From Ulota crispa (lineage: Eukaryota > Streptophyta > Bryopsida > Orthotrichales > Orthotrichaceae): 64,000 nt of DNA. The notes beneath the pieces are model-generated. The model searched no databases, was not told the origin of the DNA, and worked only from the letters and a program-made list of their open reading frames with translations. The position numbers and the translations under genes are program-made. Shown here one piece after another: positions 31,871 to 42,983 of this stretch. Numbering within the stretch: position 1 is the stretch's first letter; each line of letters starts with the position of its first letter. Location of the stretch: contig OY987245.1 in assembly GCA_963920765.1 (NCBI GenBank), positions 14,772,727 through 14,836,726 on the forward strand, written 5' to 3'.

Positions 31871-33965
31871 GCCGAGCCTTTCCACAGCAGTTTGCTGCAG
31901 ATTCTTGCAACACCTGCTGCGCTGTTGCCTTCGTGTTCTACTTTTGCCCGCACTCCAATGCCCCCAAGACTTGCCTGCAGGATCGGAGAGTTCGCAGATC
32001 GAAATGGTTGCTGTCGACTATGAACTCCTCTCTCAAACGAAAGCCTCGTTCTTCAACTACTTCAGATATCCTCGTGCATCTCCCCCGTACAACTTTCACA
32101 GGTTTGACAAGCGTTTGGTCTCCATAGTTTTTGTATTTGCAACCACTCTTATGGAGGAGTAATCAGCGACTAGCTTTGCTCGAGCTGCAGATGATGCAAT
32201 CTAGGAAGAGTACTAACAGCTCTGACTTAATATCTTTAACTGTTACTAGGGTTCACCTCGATTGCTTGTGCTTAACCAAGGTTTCATCTTTAACTTAAAA
32301 TCTATTCCGATCCCTCGTTGCTGCAGGATACTAGGCTTGCGAGGATGGTTGGTGAGCGTGATAATATCGGGCTGCTTTGTACGACTCGTCCGAGCGCAAG
32401 AATCCAACCTTCTTCTCGCGGACACGGCCAACTTTTTGGACGCGGGTCTCACAGCTTTAGGTCTAGTCACAGCGCTCGTAACAACAATCATGCGGCGGAG
32501 GTTGGACGCCGAGACAAACACACGAGACTTGCTAACATTACTGGCAGGGATATCACAAGAGAGTGTGAAGACTTTGACGATCTACGACCAACACTCGCTC
32601 AGTCAAGTGCTCATTCTCGTGGAAGGAAATTCCAAAGCCTGGGCACAGCAGCTGTTTTCGTATTACTCGGCAACGACGGGTAAGAATGCGGAATTGCTGC
32701 CTGTGTCATGGCTATGCCCTCCCCCAAGCGATCCCAAGGCCGTGCCAATACAGTGTGCATGCTTAGTGCAGTGCAGATGCTTGAAATTCGATCGCGTCGA
32801 AGGCGTGAGCAAGCACTTAACCACAGTAGCTCCTGGATCAGTCTTCCGGGTCGATGACACGTACGATGCACTCATATCCAGCTCTTGTTTCAATAGAAGG
32901 TGCCATAACTCGCAGGATGCATTCTACCAGGATGCTGGCTCAGCCTTACAAGGCGCTCTAGGCCCCGCGGAAAATCGACGACCTCTTTGCAGGAGAGCGC
33001 TCTCCGTGAGCGCAGCCAATCTATTCGCTGCCGCAGGACACACAGGACTATTACTACTGGAGCCTGCAAACGAAGACAGCCCGACATGGGAAACCACGAT
33101 CTCCGAAGCGAGCACTATCAAGGATGCCGAAGAGCGTGGAAACGAGAATCCTTTCACAGTCAGCTACAGGAAAGCCCTAGTTGGTGAGTCCTCCCCAACC
33201 CAAAACGAAACCGAGTTCGACCCATCCGTGTGGTGGCTATCGCGCCTCTGCTCGTTCCTCTTGTCTTGCACTCTCGTAGTTTTCTTCCGAACAGACGCAT
33301 TCTCCGCTGCGCTTCTCACAAGACGCGCCATGCGTGGATACATCGTTGATTCTACTCAAACCAAGCTTCCATTATCGTCGTTCTGTGGTAAAGCCAGCTG
33401 CGAGAAATCGTCAGAAGAACGCTTCATCGTCGTGGCTTTGGAGCCTGCTAGTGGATACTTGTCGCTGCCAATGCACAGGCTGATGGTAGCCAGCGCGTTG
33501 GAAGCACTGCTCGTCATGGTTTGGATCACGATCATCGCTGTCACTCCGAGGTTCCACTTGGTTGGAAGCAGCTACTTGAATGGCGTGCCTATCTGGGCAA
33601 CTGGAGTTTCTTGTTTTGTGGCGATTATGGCGAGCTCTGCTAATGTTTACTTCTGGATAGTGAATCACTCCACGTCGAGATTCAAATGGGGAGTTCTTAC
33701 TAGTGTGTGTGGTGTCGTCGACGCCTCGTTGCTGGCGTTGTCAGCCCTGTTATGGGCCAAGGTTGTGGCAGGCCATTGGCTTGCTACTGTGATGAGAGCT
33801 CTCATCATGGTCGCTGCCATCCTGCAATGGATTCTTGGGGTCACGCACTTGCCTACTGGCACAACCTCTATTTTGAATCACAGGGGCTGGTCTTTAGTAG
33901 TTCCGTACGCCCTCACTTTTCTGAGATTGTTGACTTTAGTTGCGGGTGGAGGAAAGTGGGCCTAA
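31830..33965 (+). CDS. Unrecognised multi-pass membrane protein, copy B (open)
   Basis: I do not recognise this family. Exons 31830-32101 and 32327-33965 (donor CACAG/GTTTGA, acceptor TTGCTGCAG/GATA) join in frame to about 636 residues. The start is uncertain: ATG 31830 is inside a TTAA element, and ATG 32004 would give about 578. Visible parts: a hydrophobic segment at about 96-113 ending VRAQE, like a signal or anchor; a helix at 127-145 (FLDAGLTALGLVTALV); a Cys-rich motif CACLVQCRCLKF near 234; VFRVDDTYDALISSSCF; the conserved WWLSRLCSFLLSC; then helices near 393-413, 477-495, 517-535, 546-568, 576-596 and 612-630. About eight spans suggest a membrane protein with a soluble loop of about 240 residues between helices 2 and 3. 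Its inverted duplicate at 22258-24690 is broken. The stop TAA is formed by the edge of a MITE. Codon use is GC-richer than its surroundings, as expected of coding DNA. Confidence 0.75.
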
Positions 33966-34540
33966 GGTAGACGTAAGGTAGGAGGCTCGAAAACCGACCA
34001 TCTAAGGGCTCATCCCTTTATCATGATTTTCCATGGATGGGAGGATTTTTAGTTCATTTTTCAGACAAAGAGAAATAGATGCGGAATGTAACACAAGTAG
34101 TTTCATAATTTTTGAAGTATTTTTGAATTATTTAAAGAATTTTCATAGGACAAGTGTCATAGGTCCCTATTTATGACCCTAAATCTTCTAAGAACTGTTC
34201 ACTTGCAAGTTGTGAAGAGATTTGGGGAAGCAAGGAGAATGATTGGCTCTTACAACTTTTCTTCCATGCATTCAATGACTCTAAGAAGCTGATTTAAGAA
34301 CCACCTCATGTCCATTTCAATGCAGCCTGTATGGGTGGTTCAAAATGTATGAACAGGTTTTGAGCCTCTTACCTTACCCATTGCCAACCACCTCCCAATG
34401 TCGCACTCTATGTTTGAGGTGTTTTCCACACATTTTCGAACCCAAAGTAGAGCACTGAACGCCACTTGTACAAGCAAATTCCATGACATGTCAGCTTAGT
34501 TAGGAGCTAGTTTGAGAGGGTTGGGGTTGGGACCGTCAAG
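33965..34540. mobile_element. AGGTAG-family element (long subfamily), interrupted; right end lost
   Basis: AGGTAGACG at 33965 continues, after the nested insertion 33976-34374, with CCCATTGCCAACCACCTCCC. Joined, this matches the start of 29523-29927. The right terminus is not seen before 34540. Its target TA (33963-33964) is the TA of the stop codon of gene copy B. Confidence 0.7.
33976..34374. mobile_element. AGGTAG-family MITE nested in a relative
   Basis: AGGTAGGAGGCTCGAAAACC and TTTTGAGCCTCTTACCT are inverted ends with TA on both sides (33974-33975, 34375-34376). The uninterrupted relative at 29523 reads ACATACTCATTGCC at this point, giving a related empty site. Confidence 0.8.
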
Positions 34541-34780
34541 TATAGTGCCCTACCAAAAACATTGTTGCCTCTGCTTTTTTTTCACATTTTTCAATGTCAT
34601 CTTTGGTAACAAAGTAAACATCATGTTACTTTTTTTTACTTTAACAAGCTACTTATTGGGAAGTATTATGGTCATAGTGGTAGTTTGGTGCATGTAATTT
34701 TAACCTTGAAGCTACTCTATGTTATAAAACAAGGGTGATTAAAAAAAAAAAGGCAACAATCTTTTTGGTAGGCCACTATA
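34541..34780. mobile_element. MITE with TATAGTGCCCTACCAAAAA ends
   Basis: TATAGTGCCCTACCAAAAA and its inverse TTTTTGGTAGGCCACTATA bound 240 bp; AACAATNTTGTTGCC-type words sit just inside. A second copy is at 37059-37302. Non-coding. Confidence 0.8.
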
Positions 34781-35049
34781 CAAGAAAACAATGAAAATAA
34801 TGAGTTAGATAGATATTTGGATGAATAAAGAATTGTTAATGCATGAACTAGCCAAAATTTTATTATCGACACTGCTAAAATTGTAATTTCCTCATGCACA
34901 AATTTTTTTTCATATTTTATCTTTTTTTATACAAAAGTAAGCTGATTAATCAATGATGGAGAATCTATTTGCTTTTGCAAACAAGAAGATTTGTCAATAG
35001 TTATTTGCTGACTTACCTTTAATTAGATGGTGGGAGAAACAAGTGGTTA

Positions 35050-35363
35050 AGGTAGCAACACCCATAACCATCATTGTACCCATAACTATCACCTCTACAA
35101 TCTTGGAAAATCTGTGGAAGAGAATAGATGTAATTACAAGGATGTACAACATGTGAACATGAAACCTAAGTGTTGGTATTAGGTGCAATTACAGTTGGCT
35201 CTTTAAAAATTCACAACTTATTCTCACATTATCCAAATAATACATTCAAAAGTGCAAACTCATCATTTTTCTCTTGCTAATAGAATCCTATAATTTGCTA
35301 GATGTTTATTAATAATCATCATGTTCAAAATCCTTAATTTGACAATTATGGTTGTTACTACCT
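35050..35363. mobile_element. TA-inserting MITE, AGGTAG family
   Basis: AGGTAGCAACACCCATAACC and GGTTGTTACTACCT are inverted ends with TA. The interior (GGATGTACAACATGTGAACA) matches 24682-24994 over its length. Confidence 0.8.
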
Positions 35364-36147
35364 TAACCCTTTAATGACCAGTTGACCTATTTGTGGTCAA
35401 TTTTGACTCTTTTCAATTTGTAGAGAGAGCATGTCAAGGAGTTTGATGACATGGCAAAGGGGAGGGGTCTGGGGAATTCAAAAGTGAAGAGTTTAGGACA
35501 ATAATCAGGCCAATTTGAGGTGCCATGTGGCTAGAAGGTTGAAAAAACTAAAAGAGTAATGGCTGAAAATACACCAATAAATGCAAAAAGATGGCCATAA
35601 CAACTAAAGAGTGAGCATAATTCATGATGCATAACACTAAACCTTGCAAGATACTTCCATCTATACGGTCAGATCTGTCGTAGGCATTTGTATTCAAAAG
35701 TTTTAAAATTTCCTCCAAATGGCCATATAAAGGATTGCCCACCACCCAAATCAACCTCGGTCCTTAACCCTTAAAGGACTAATCTTGAACCTGTGGCCAA
35801 CCCGGGGCTCAAACCGAGGAGAGTGCACTGTTTATGGGCAGTGAACAGCCTATGGCATGTGTCCAAGAGAGATAATATTCTCCTCAAAAGAAGAGAAAGT
35901 CAATAGTGTATCCTACCCTCACAAAAAAGGCATCAGGGACCTTGAACATCTCTTTACAAAATGGTGTTTAAAAAAATATGGAGGCATTGAAAGCAGCTAT
36001 TTTTGGCATTCAATGATGTGGCACATCTCTCTTACCACTTTCAAGAAAAAAAATTTGAAAAAAAATCTTTTTTTACCCTTGGGGTGTATTTTTGGCATTA
36101 AAAGGATGATTTTTGTCCTCTTGGACGGTTAGGGGTTAAAGGGTTAA
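35363..36147. mobile_element. TTAA element carrying a second TTAA element in its terminal repeat
   Basis: The outer left end is TTAACCCTTTAATGACC. Removing 35764-36139 plus one TTAA restores an outer right end reading GGTCCTTAAAGGGTTAA, its near-perfect inverse. The inner element begins TTAACCCTTAAAGGAC and ends GGACGGTTAGGGGTTAA. Both use TTAA targets, the piggyBac pattern. The 91-codon frame at 35857-36132 lies inside and is unrecognised. Confidence 0.72.
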
Positions 36148-36536
36148 CACTACAAACACAAAATACTATGTTTCCTAGTGATGAATTTTTGATGTCAAAT
36201 GGAGATGCTCTTAGGAGTTAGGGGGGCTTTTCCATGTGGAATGGCATGCTAGGCTTGGAGTTGGTATTTCTTTTTTGTTTTGGTTAGGGTAGAGTAACTT
36301 GCACCCCAAAATGCACACTAGTAAGAAAAGTTGGATAATAATAGACAGGAATTAACAATGTGTACATTCATCCACAAAATTTTCTAAAAATAGTTACTTT
36401 CATCCAACATTTGGCAAAAATGGTGTTTTCTTGGAGAGATTTCTAGCAATTTCATTCACTTATTCAACCAATTTCTGTAGTGTAATTGAGGAAAAATTTG
36501 GGGAAATTTTTGCCAAGAAAAAAAAAACCTTAGCTA
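36148..36536. other. Intergenic, no gene seen
   Basis: TTCCATGTGGAATGGCATGC TAGGC at 36227-36251 resembles the sequence beside the 3' end of membrane-protein copy A (22229-22255). Otherwise nothing. Confidence 0.5.
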
Positions 36537-37020
36537 AGGTAGACATATCCATACCCAATTGTTTAAGGGTTTTTAGGGTACCGCAAGGTCTTGGAAAATT
36601 CAAGAAAAAGCTATGTAGGATTAGCCTTTCAACAAGGGGGAATGTTAATTTGTGGGTAGGGATCCATGAGCCGTGAGCCACAATTTAGGATTTTTGTCAA
36701 ATAAATAATTTGTTCCACCTATAATTGTGTGCGTAGGACCCTATAATTCTATGCGTAGGACCCTATAATTGTGCATTTTAAACTATTATTTCTTTTAATA
36801 TTTGCTATTTTTTGTTTGTCCATTAATTTTGAGCCAAGAATTGATTCTTGCTCACAAAATCTTGAATCATTGCTCATGGCGCATTGTTATAAGCTCACAA
36901 AAATAGCATCATCCTTTCAACTAGCTATCATGAAAAGTTGTTTTTGTGGCAAAAAGTACTGTAGAATATTTTATATTAAAGGACAAAGTTACAGCTCATA
37001 AAACCCTAAAAGCAACTGTG
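36537..37020. mobile_element. Partial AGGTAG element (long subfamily), reverse orientation
   Basis: AGGTAGACATATCCATACCC followed by AATTGTTTAAGGG and GGTACCGCAAGG is the inverse of the right half of 29523-29927. The other terminus is missing near 37020. A small GCGTAGGACCCTATAATT duplication lies at 36730-36775. The open frames here are shadows. Confidence 0.65.
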
Positions 37021-37058
37021 TAATAACCTCAAAACTGCTTGGATGTATTTCGCTATAT

Positions 37059-37302
37059 GTACAATGCCCTACCAAAAAGGTTGTTGCTTCTCCAATTTTA
37101 CACCTTTTTCAAGGTCATCTTTGGCTACAAAAATAGCCAGAACATTGCTTCTTTAGTTTATCAAGGTGCTTATTGAGAAGTATCATGGTCCTAGTAATGG
37201 TTTAATGTTTTATTTTTGGCTATAAAAAACTATTCTACACTGCAAGAGGAAGGTGATAAGAAAAAAATGTGACAATCTTTTTGGTAGGCTACTATGCTGT
37301 AC
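37059..37302. mobile_element. MITE with GCCCTACCAAAAA ends, second copy
   Basis: ACAATGCCCTACCAAAAAGG and CTTTTTGGTAGGCTACTATG are inverted ends matching 34541-34780. Confidence 0.75.
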
Positions 37303-38269
37303 ATTGAATATTTGACTTTGTTGCTAGAATGTTCATAACTTTTATACAAAAACTTCAACAATAATCAATAAAAAATACGTCTTGAATTCATATCTACAAT
37401 TAATAAAAAAACTCACATTGGCGACCTGTCCGTACAATCGCTAGATGACCGGTTTACCTGTTGTCAAAAATGTAACTGATGTTAGGTAGTTAGATTGCCG
37501 GCGGGTAGCTTCAATTCCTCTCGCCCACGTAAGTAATATTAGGTGGTTAGGTTTCTCATGTTAGGCGGGTAGGTTGCTGGTGAGGCTTCCTTTTTCCCAA
37601 AACCTAATGGTTAGCTTCAATTTCTCTCTCTCCACGTAATTTATGTTGCCGATGAGGCTTTGTCTCTCCCACCCATGTAACCAATGTTACAATCAACAAG
37701 TCCCAAGGACAAACAATGAACAATGTTGGAATTCATTTACCTAAACTAGTATTTACTCATGGTTAGTTGTATGTAGCTTTGTTGCGAGCGACTTGAGTTG
37801 CAGATGTTGCTTTGTTTGTTGCAAATACCACAACAATGACAAATGTAATTTATCATGAGTTGTTGCAGTAATGTAAGTTGGAAGTGTAACTATTTGGAAT
37901 CATGTGTTAAGGCCTTCATTTACCTTGGTAAATGGGTTTACAAGACTTGTCTTCTACTAACAAACCTTGCGTGACATTTAGATGTTAAGAAAGAGGTTCT
38001 CTTTACACTTGAGTGAAATCTATGGAAGTAAGGCAACTGAAATTGAAAGGCCACCTAATGAGAGTATTAGGTGTAGGAGAGAACACTAGACGCATATGCG
38101 TGGATTTGGGTTTTATTTTTGTTATAGTTGAACACTCTTGCATCCTTGTCTTTGTTGATACCTAATGAATTGTAAAGAGCTAACATGAAATGTACACTTG
38201 GGGTAATTTCTTTTGTGGATAACAGAGGCCACTCAACTCATTAATTTATCACATTACATGATAGAATCT
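37303..38269. other. Intergenic, no gene seen
   Basis: Diverged short repeats (GTTAGGNGGGTAG, GGTGAGGCTT) lie at 37470-37680. No coding signal. Confidence 0.5.
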
Positions 38270-38415
38270 AACACATTATTCATTAAATGGGGAAAAAGTG
38301 ACATTCTGGGGCTTTTGGATTTTATATTTTTTAAAGGGTATTTAATGCATCCTTTTTAATAAATATAAAATTCAAAAATCCCAAAATGTCACCTTTTCCC
38401 AATTTAATGAATAAT
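38270..38415. mobile_element. Short MITE of the TTAATTTGGG family
   Basis: CATTATTCATTAAATGGGGA and TCCCAATTTAATGAATAAT-type ends are inverted, with AAAATCCAAAAGCCCC and its inverse inside. Confidence 0.7.
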
Positions 38416-39605
38416 TTGCTGATCTATTTTGGGTGTTCACAATAAGGGTTTCAAAGTTAGGATAAAAAATATGTATATCCTATAAGCTTTATCACAAAAA
38501 CTCTAGGTTTATGAAGTGAGGTGATAAAATAGCTTGATAACACTTGATTTTTTTGTTTACTCCTGTTTTTCATGTTAGTAGGTGAGGAAAATTGCTCAAC
38601 AAAACTTTTGAACCTATTAAGGGGAGCAAGAGTGGACTCCAAGCATGCATAATTATGATAACACAATACTATCCCAACGCTCAAAATACTAGCTTCATGG
38701 TGCAATTTACTTCTACAATATAGTTAGTTTTATCTCTATTATAAAACAACGGGTGTCCATCACCTACCAATTCCCAACCATGAACACCTACCCCTCAATT
38801 TTCATTAGGTAAAATCATCATTAAATTCAATATAAAGTCTTTTGTCATAAATCTCTTCAGTATGCTTGAAATATCACTTGCATAAAATGCTTAAAATGAT
38901 GGAGTGACAAACTCATTTTGATTTACATGTAAAGTGATTGAAAATACTTACACTCCAATTAGGGGCTTCAAACATAAATCTGGTCTGGTCTATGAGTTTC
39001 TCACCTCAAAGGGTCCCAGTTCAATAGTGAATTATTTTTGTTCACTTGCATGTCCAAAGTCTGAGACACTCGTGAGTTTGCGATTAGGGTTTTGTGCACA
39101 CATTGGAGTCTGAGTGTTTGAGGCATCTGTGAGGATAAGCCGTGCAAAAGTGAGTTTCTAAAATTCACTCCTAATGTCAATCACGCTAGGAGTGAATTCC
39201 ACATGTGAGTCACCTTGGTATTTACAAGTGAATTCACCAAAGTGAATTACAATGTGAGTCACCTGAAAAACTTGATGTTTGAAGCCCCCTATTATTCAAA
39301 TACCAATTTGGTCAATTGGACAATTGGCTTTAGTAAGCTTTATGCTAGGGTTTCTTTACGCATTAAGGCATATTATATATGGCTGCCATATAATTGGCAT
39401 TTCCAACCAATAAGAATTTTTAATTTGGGATCTCAAGTAGCTCACTAAAAACCCTTTTGTCTATTCTCCAACTTCTTTGTGGATCTTAAATGTAGTAAAG
39501 GTGTGAATCTATTCCAAATACAAGAAAGACACCTCATATTGTAGTAGTTATAATAACATGGTCAGACATTTAGGGGTTAAATGCGAGAAAGCTACAAAAA
39601 AATCA
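38416..39605. other. Intergenic, no gene seen
   Basis: AT-rich DNA with short symmetrical words (GTGAATTCAC, AATTCACT) near 39150-39260. No supported gene. Confidence 0.5.
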
Positions 39606-39738
39606 AGCTACAAGGGTGATTACAAGAATGACCTCCTGTTTTTGTCTCAAGAGGGCTGTTTTTTTGCTACACTGCTCTCAGTGCTACCAGTACTACTAGT
39701 GCCAAAGACCTTCCTCGTACTACAAATATGAACCGTCA

Positions 39739-39987
39739 TTGCTCTGCCAAATTGACTCTGAAAGCGACACCTGGCATTACATTAGTGGGGCAATGTTTGA
39801 AAAGGTATCCTTAAAGTCCGCGGATGTTATAGAGACTGCCACATTACATTCGGCAATGGGTCTCACATCCATTGCAACCACGGATGACATCCATTTTTGT
39901 AAAGCGTTGTTGTCTCTCTTGAAGGGTTGCCACCTAGGGTTCTCTTCTCCTTCTTCTTCTCAAGTTGTAGCAGATGTTCAAGTTTGA
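39739..39987 (+). other. Unassigned 82-codon open frame near the left end of the large element
   Basis: The frame reads CQIDSESDTWHYISGAMFEK and onwards with no known domain and base usage that could be coding. It lies just inside the left terminus. It may be a remnant exon of the plus-strand gene or chance. Confidence 0.3.
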
Positions 39988-40217
39988 TCGTCCTTGAGCG
40001 GCTTAAAATCTACGCCAGAAACACTCCTGCTCAAAGCTTCATTGGGTTTGAGGATTTAGGATTACATTGGACAACTAACGGCATAGTCAATTTAGGATTT
40101 AGAAAACAACGACACTTTTTTGTACTCGGCGTTGTTCTTTGGTGTACTTGGGCGTGTGTTCACAGTGGGGGTTTTGTTGTATCGGCCATTCCAAACTTTA
40201 AAATTGCTGGTGATTAG

Positions 40218-42983
40218 CTTTGTTGGAGAAGTTGTTCAAAAAATGGCAGATGTAAGTCCGCACTAAACTAGATTTCTCATTTCCATTTTTGTTTTCAAAT
40301 ACAAGTTTTTAAAGTCATTTTCCAATATGATTTTATTGTTTCTGTGCATTCTTGGATTACAGTATTTTTTTCAAGTCTAGGGTTTATGGTTTCTGTCTAA
40401 GAGGTTTTGTCTTTTTTTGAAAAAAACCCTAACAAGGTTCCCGTAGGAGTCCGCACCCAATTCAACTTAGCATTCTGGAGCTATAACTTAAGTTTTAGAG
40501 ACAATGATGTACTGTCTTAGGCCTCATTGGGTTCTTATTGCAGCTCCACTTTGGAGCTAGGCTGAATGTTGCTCTTGATAGTTGACGGTGTGCTTTGCCT
40601 GCCGATTTAATCTTGAGAGCAAATACATGGGGTCATACGGACTCGTCGTCCACCAAATACTGCAATATTCCGCCGCAATTGGCTTTAGGTACCTCCCGCA
40701 TATTCAATTACAATGTTAGTAGGCTATTTATACTGTTGGTAGGCTATTCATATTAGATTGGAGATTAGGGTCTACTTTTTTTTTTTTTTTCATTGCCCAA
40801 ATATTCATAGCAATTAATTGTGAGCACACTATTGTTCCCACCTCCTTGTACTACATTTGTAATGTACAATGATCAACACATGCAATACTTTAATTAATGG
40901 ACACCTTGTCTAGTAAGTAGCGTTTTTTCTTATTTACCTTTCTGAGCCCTCAGTTCTAAAGGCACATCCCTTGCAATTTCAGAAATTACAAGAAAATATT
41001 AATCTTCTAATGCATTAGGTAGTAAGGAGACATCATACCAGCCATGATGAATGCATCTTCATATAACACATTTAAAAAAGTTAACTTTCAGCAATACAAC
41101 CATATATGAAGTTAAATTGACGCTTGAAAGATAAAGCAACCCACATTCCGACATGGTTTTGAAACATTTTGTAGAAGCCCTACACAAACATAGAGGGCCT
41201 ACACATACACATTTCCTTCCTGTCTGCTCTGGTATTTTGAAGGTAAACCTTAAGAATACCTCTAAATACTCAATCCATAATTCCTTTGTAGTACTGTTTC
41301 AAAAAGTATCTACAAAATAGTCTGCATATTTACTTCAATGGTTATTGCTGAGCTGTTTCTCTTTACCTCAAATTGAATAGTGTAATAACATAATAATATG
41401 TCGGCCACCAATGGTTTTAGAATTCATTGTACAACTAACATGAAGATAGAAGGTAGAACAATAAGACATTAACCTAAAAAGCAATTATCCGTAATTGATT
41501 TCAACTGAAGTCGCTCAATACTGTCTTCTGCACTTGAGCTTGAGGTCCACTCATGCACATATTTTGCCAATTTGTCATCCTCTTTTCCCTTCATAATTTC
41601 TTGGACAATCTTCATGGATGATTTCTAGAACAGTGACGCATTCTATCCAAAATTTGAAGAAGCCCCCTTCCCTTGATGTATGACTTGCTATCATTGATTT
41701 TTATTCCGCTGTCATTAATCCTAGTAAAGTATAGATGATGTTTCTCAAATACAATATCCCCACCTACAAGTTATATTTTCAAAATTTCTCTTAGAATCAA
41801 TTGTCCATATGGTCCCATAATGTATTCAACGTTATGGAGAAGTTTCTAAATAGTTCAATACAAATCCATGGCATTTTAGTCGATTTCAAGAAAACTGGGA
41901 GAGTCTTGCCCTCACTACAATCATGTCCCTATTGCAATGTCTTTTTTTCCAAAGACTGTTCTAATGCTAAGCCTACTATATTGGACCACTCCATGTTATT
42001 TTGAATCAAAGTTAGTACTTAGTGGTACTAATAGTTGTTCAATTCATTTGAATTGCAGAGACGTATCCGCTACATGTAAGCTGCCATGTGCATGGTGGCA
42101 CTACAAATACAAATAGTACCCTCGGTAGTCATTCTCATACTAAGGAGTACAATTGCTCCCTTCCTCCATGTCATTGTCCTTCCACTTCTGCCTGGCTTCT
42201 TTAAAATTTATGGACTTGCTCAAGTATTGGAATTTTTTGAAAGTACTAATGCACTAGGTAACTACGCTTCCACAACCTACTGGTTCATTTAGCAACTTGT
42301 TAGTACTACTATGTGAGCAATAGTCTTAATCATTTTTTCAGACATTATTGATGCCTTCTACAGTCATCCTTTCAACCTTGTAGTACTACTAATACTCGGC
42401 TTCCATAATGTAGCTTCTTATGGGTATTCCAAGTGTGCTACCACATTTGTTATGGTTTATACATTTAAGCTGAAGTGAGAGTTTCAGTTTTGTTCGAGGA
42501 GCTACGCATACCGCAGTACTATTCCTAGTAAACCCTCATGAACTTTGCAAACTCATAGTACTAAAGTTGGTACTACTAGCAGTTCAACTTAGCCAGCTCA
42601 ATACTTGGTAATATAGTAGAACGGCCACATTACTGTCTCTAGAAGTACATAGTAGTACTTTACAAAGTGCTGACATAACTGTCTTTTGTACAACGTAGTA
42701 GTTCTCTATCACTTTGTCTAAGATTGAATGAACAGCACTTGTGTTCTCTTCACCGTTTTGTAGTACTTCATATTCAACTTATAGTACTACAGTCATGGTG
42801 TGAGTCTTTTGATTGTATTTGATCTTCTATAGTATCTTCCAAGGTGAATTGTCCAATGTACAAGCGTCACGACTCCACCTCATATGTTTCATTTCTTCAC
42901 TTCATTATGACTCACCTCAAATGTTTGCTTTTCAGTCTGGCCAAGCGGTTTGCCCTTCTTGAGAGACCCGGAAAATACCAACT
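40218..42983. other. Non-coding part of the large element, rich in AGTACTA words
   Basis: No supported exon. From about 42010 to 42860 the palindromic word TAGTACTA and its variants (GTACTAC, AGTACT) recur many times. Such spaced motifs could be transposase-binding sites; that is inference. A T-run lies at 40770-40790. Confidence 0.5.

Noticed and set aside
39739-40217. Host gene just inside the left end of the large element
   Set aside because: No recognisable domain or clear splice structure; listed only as an unassigned frame.
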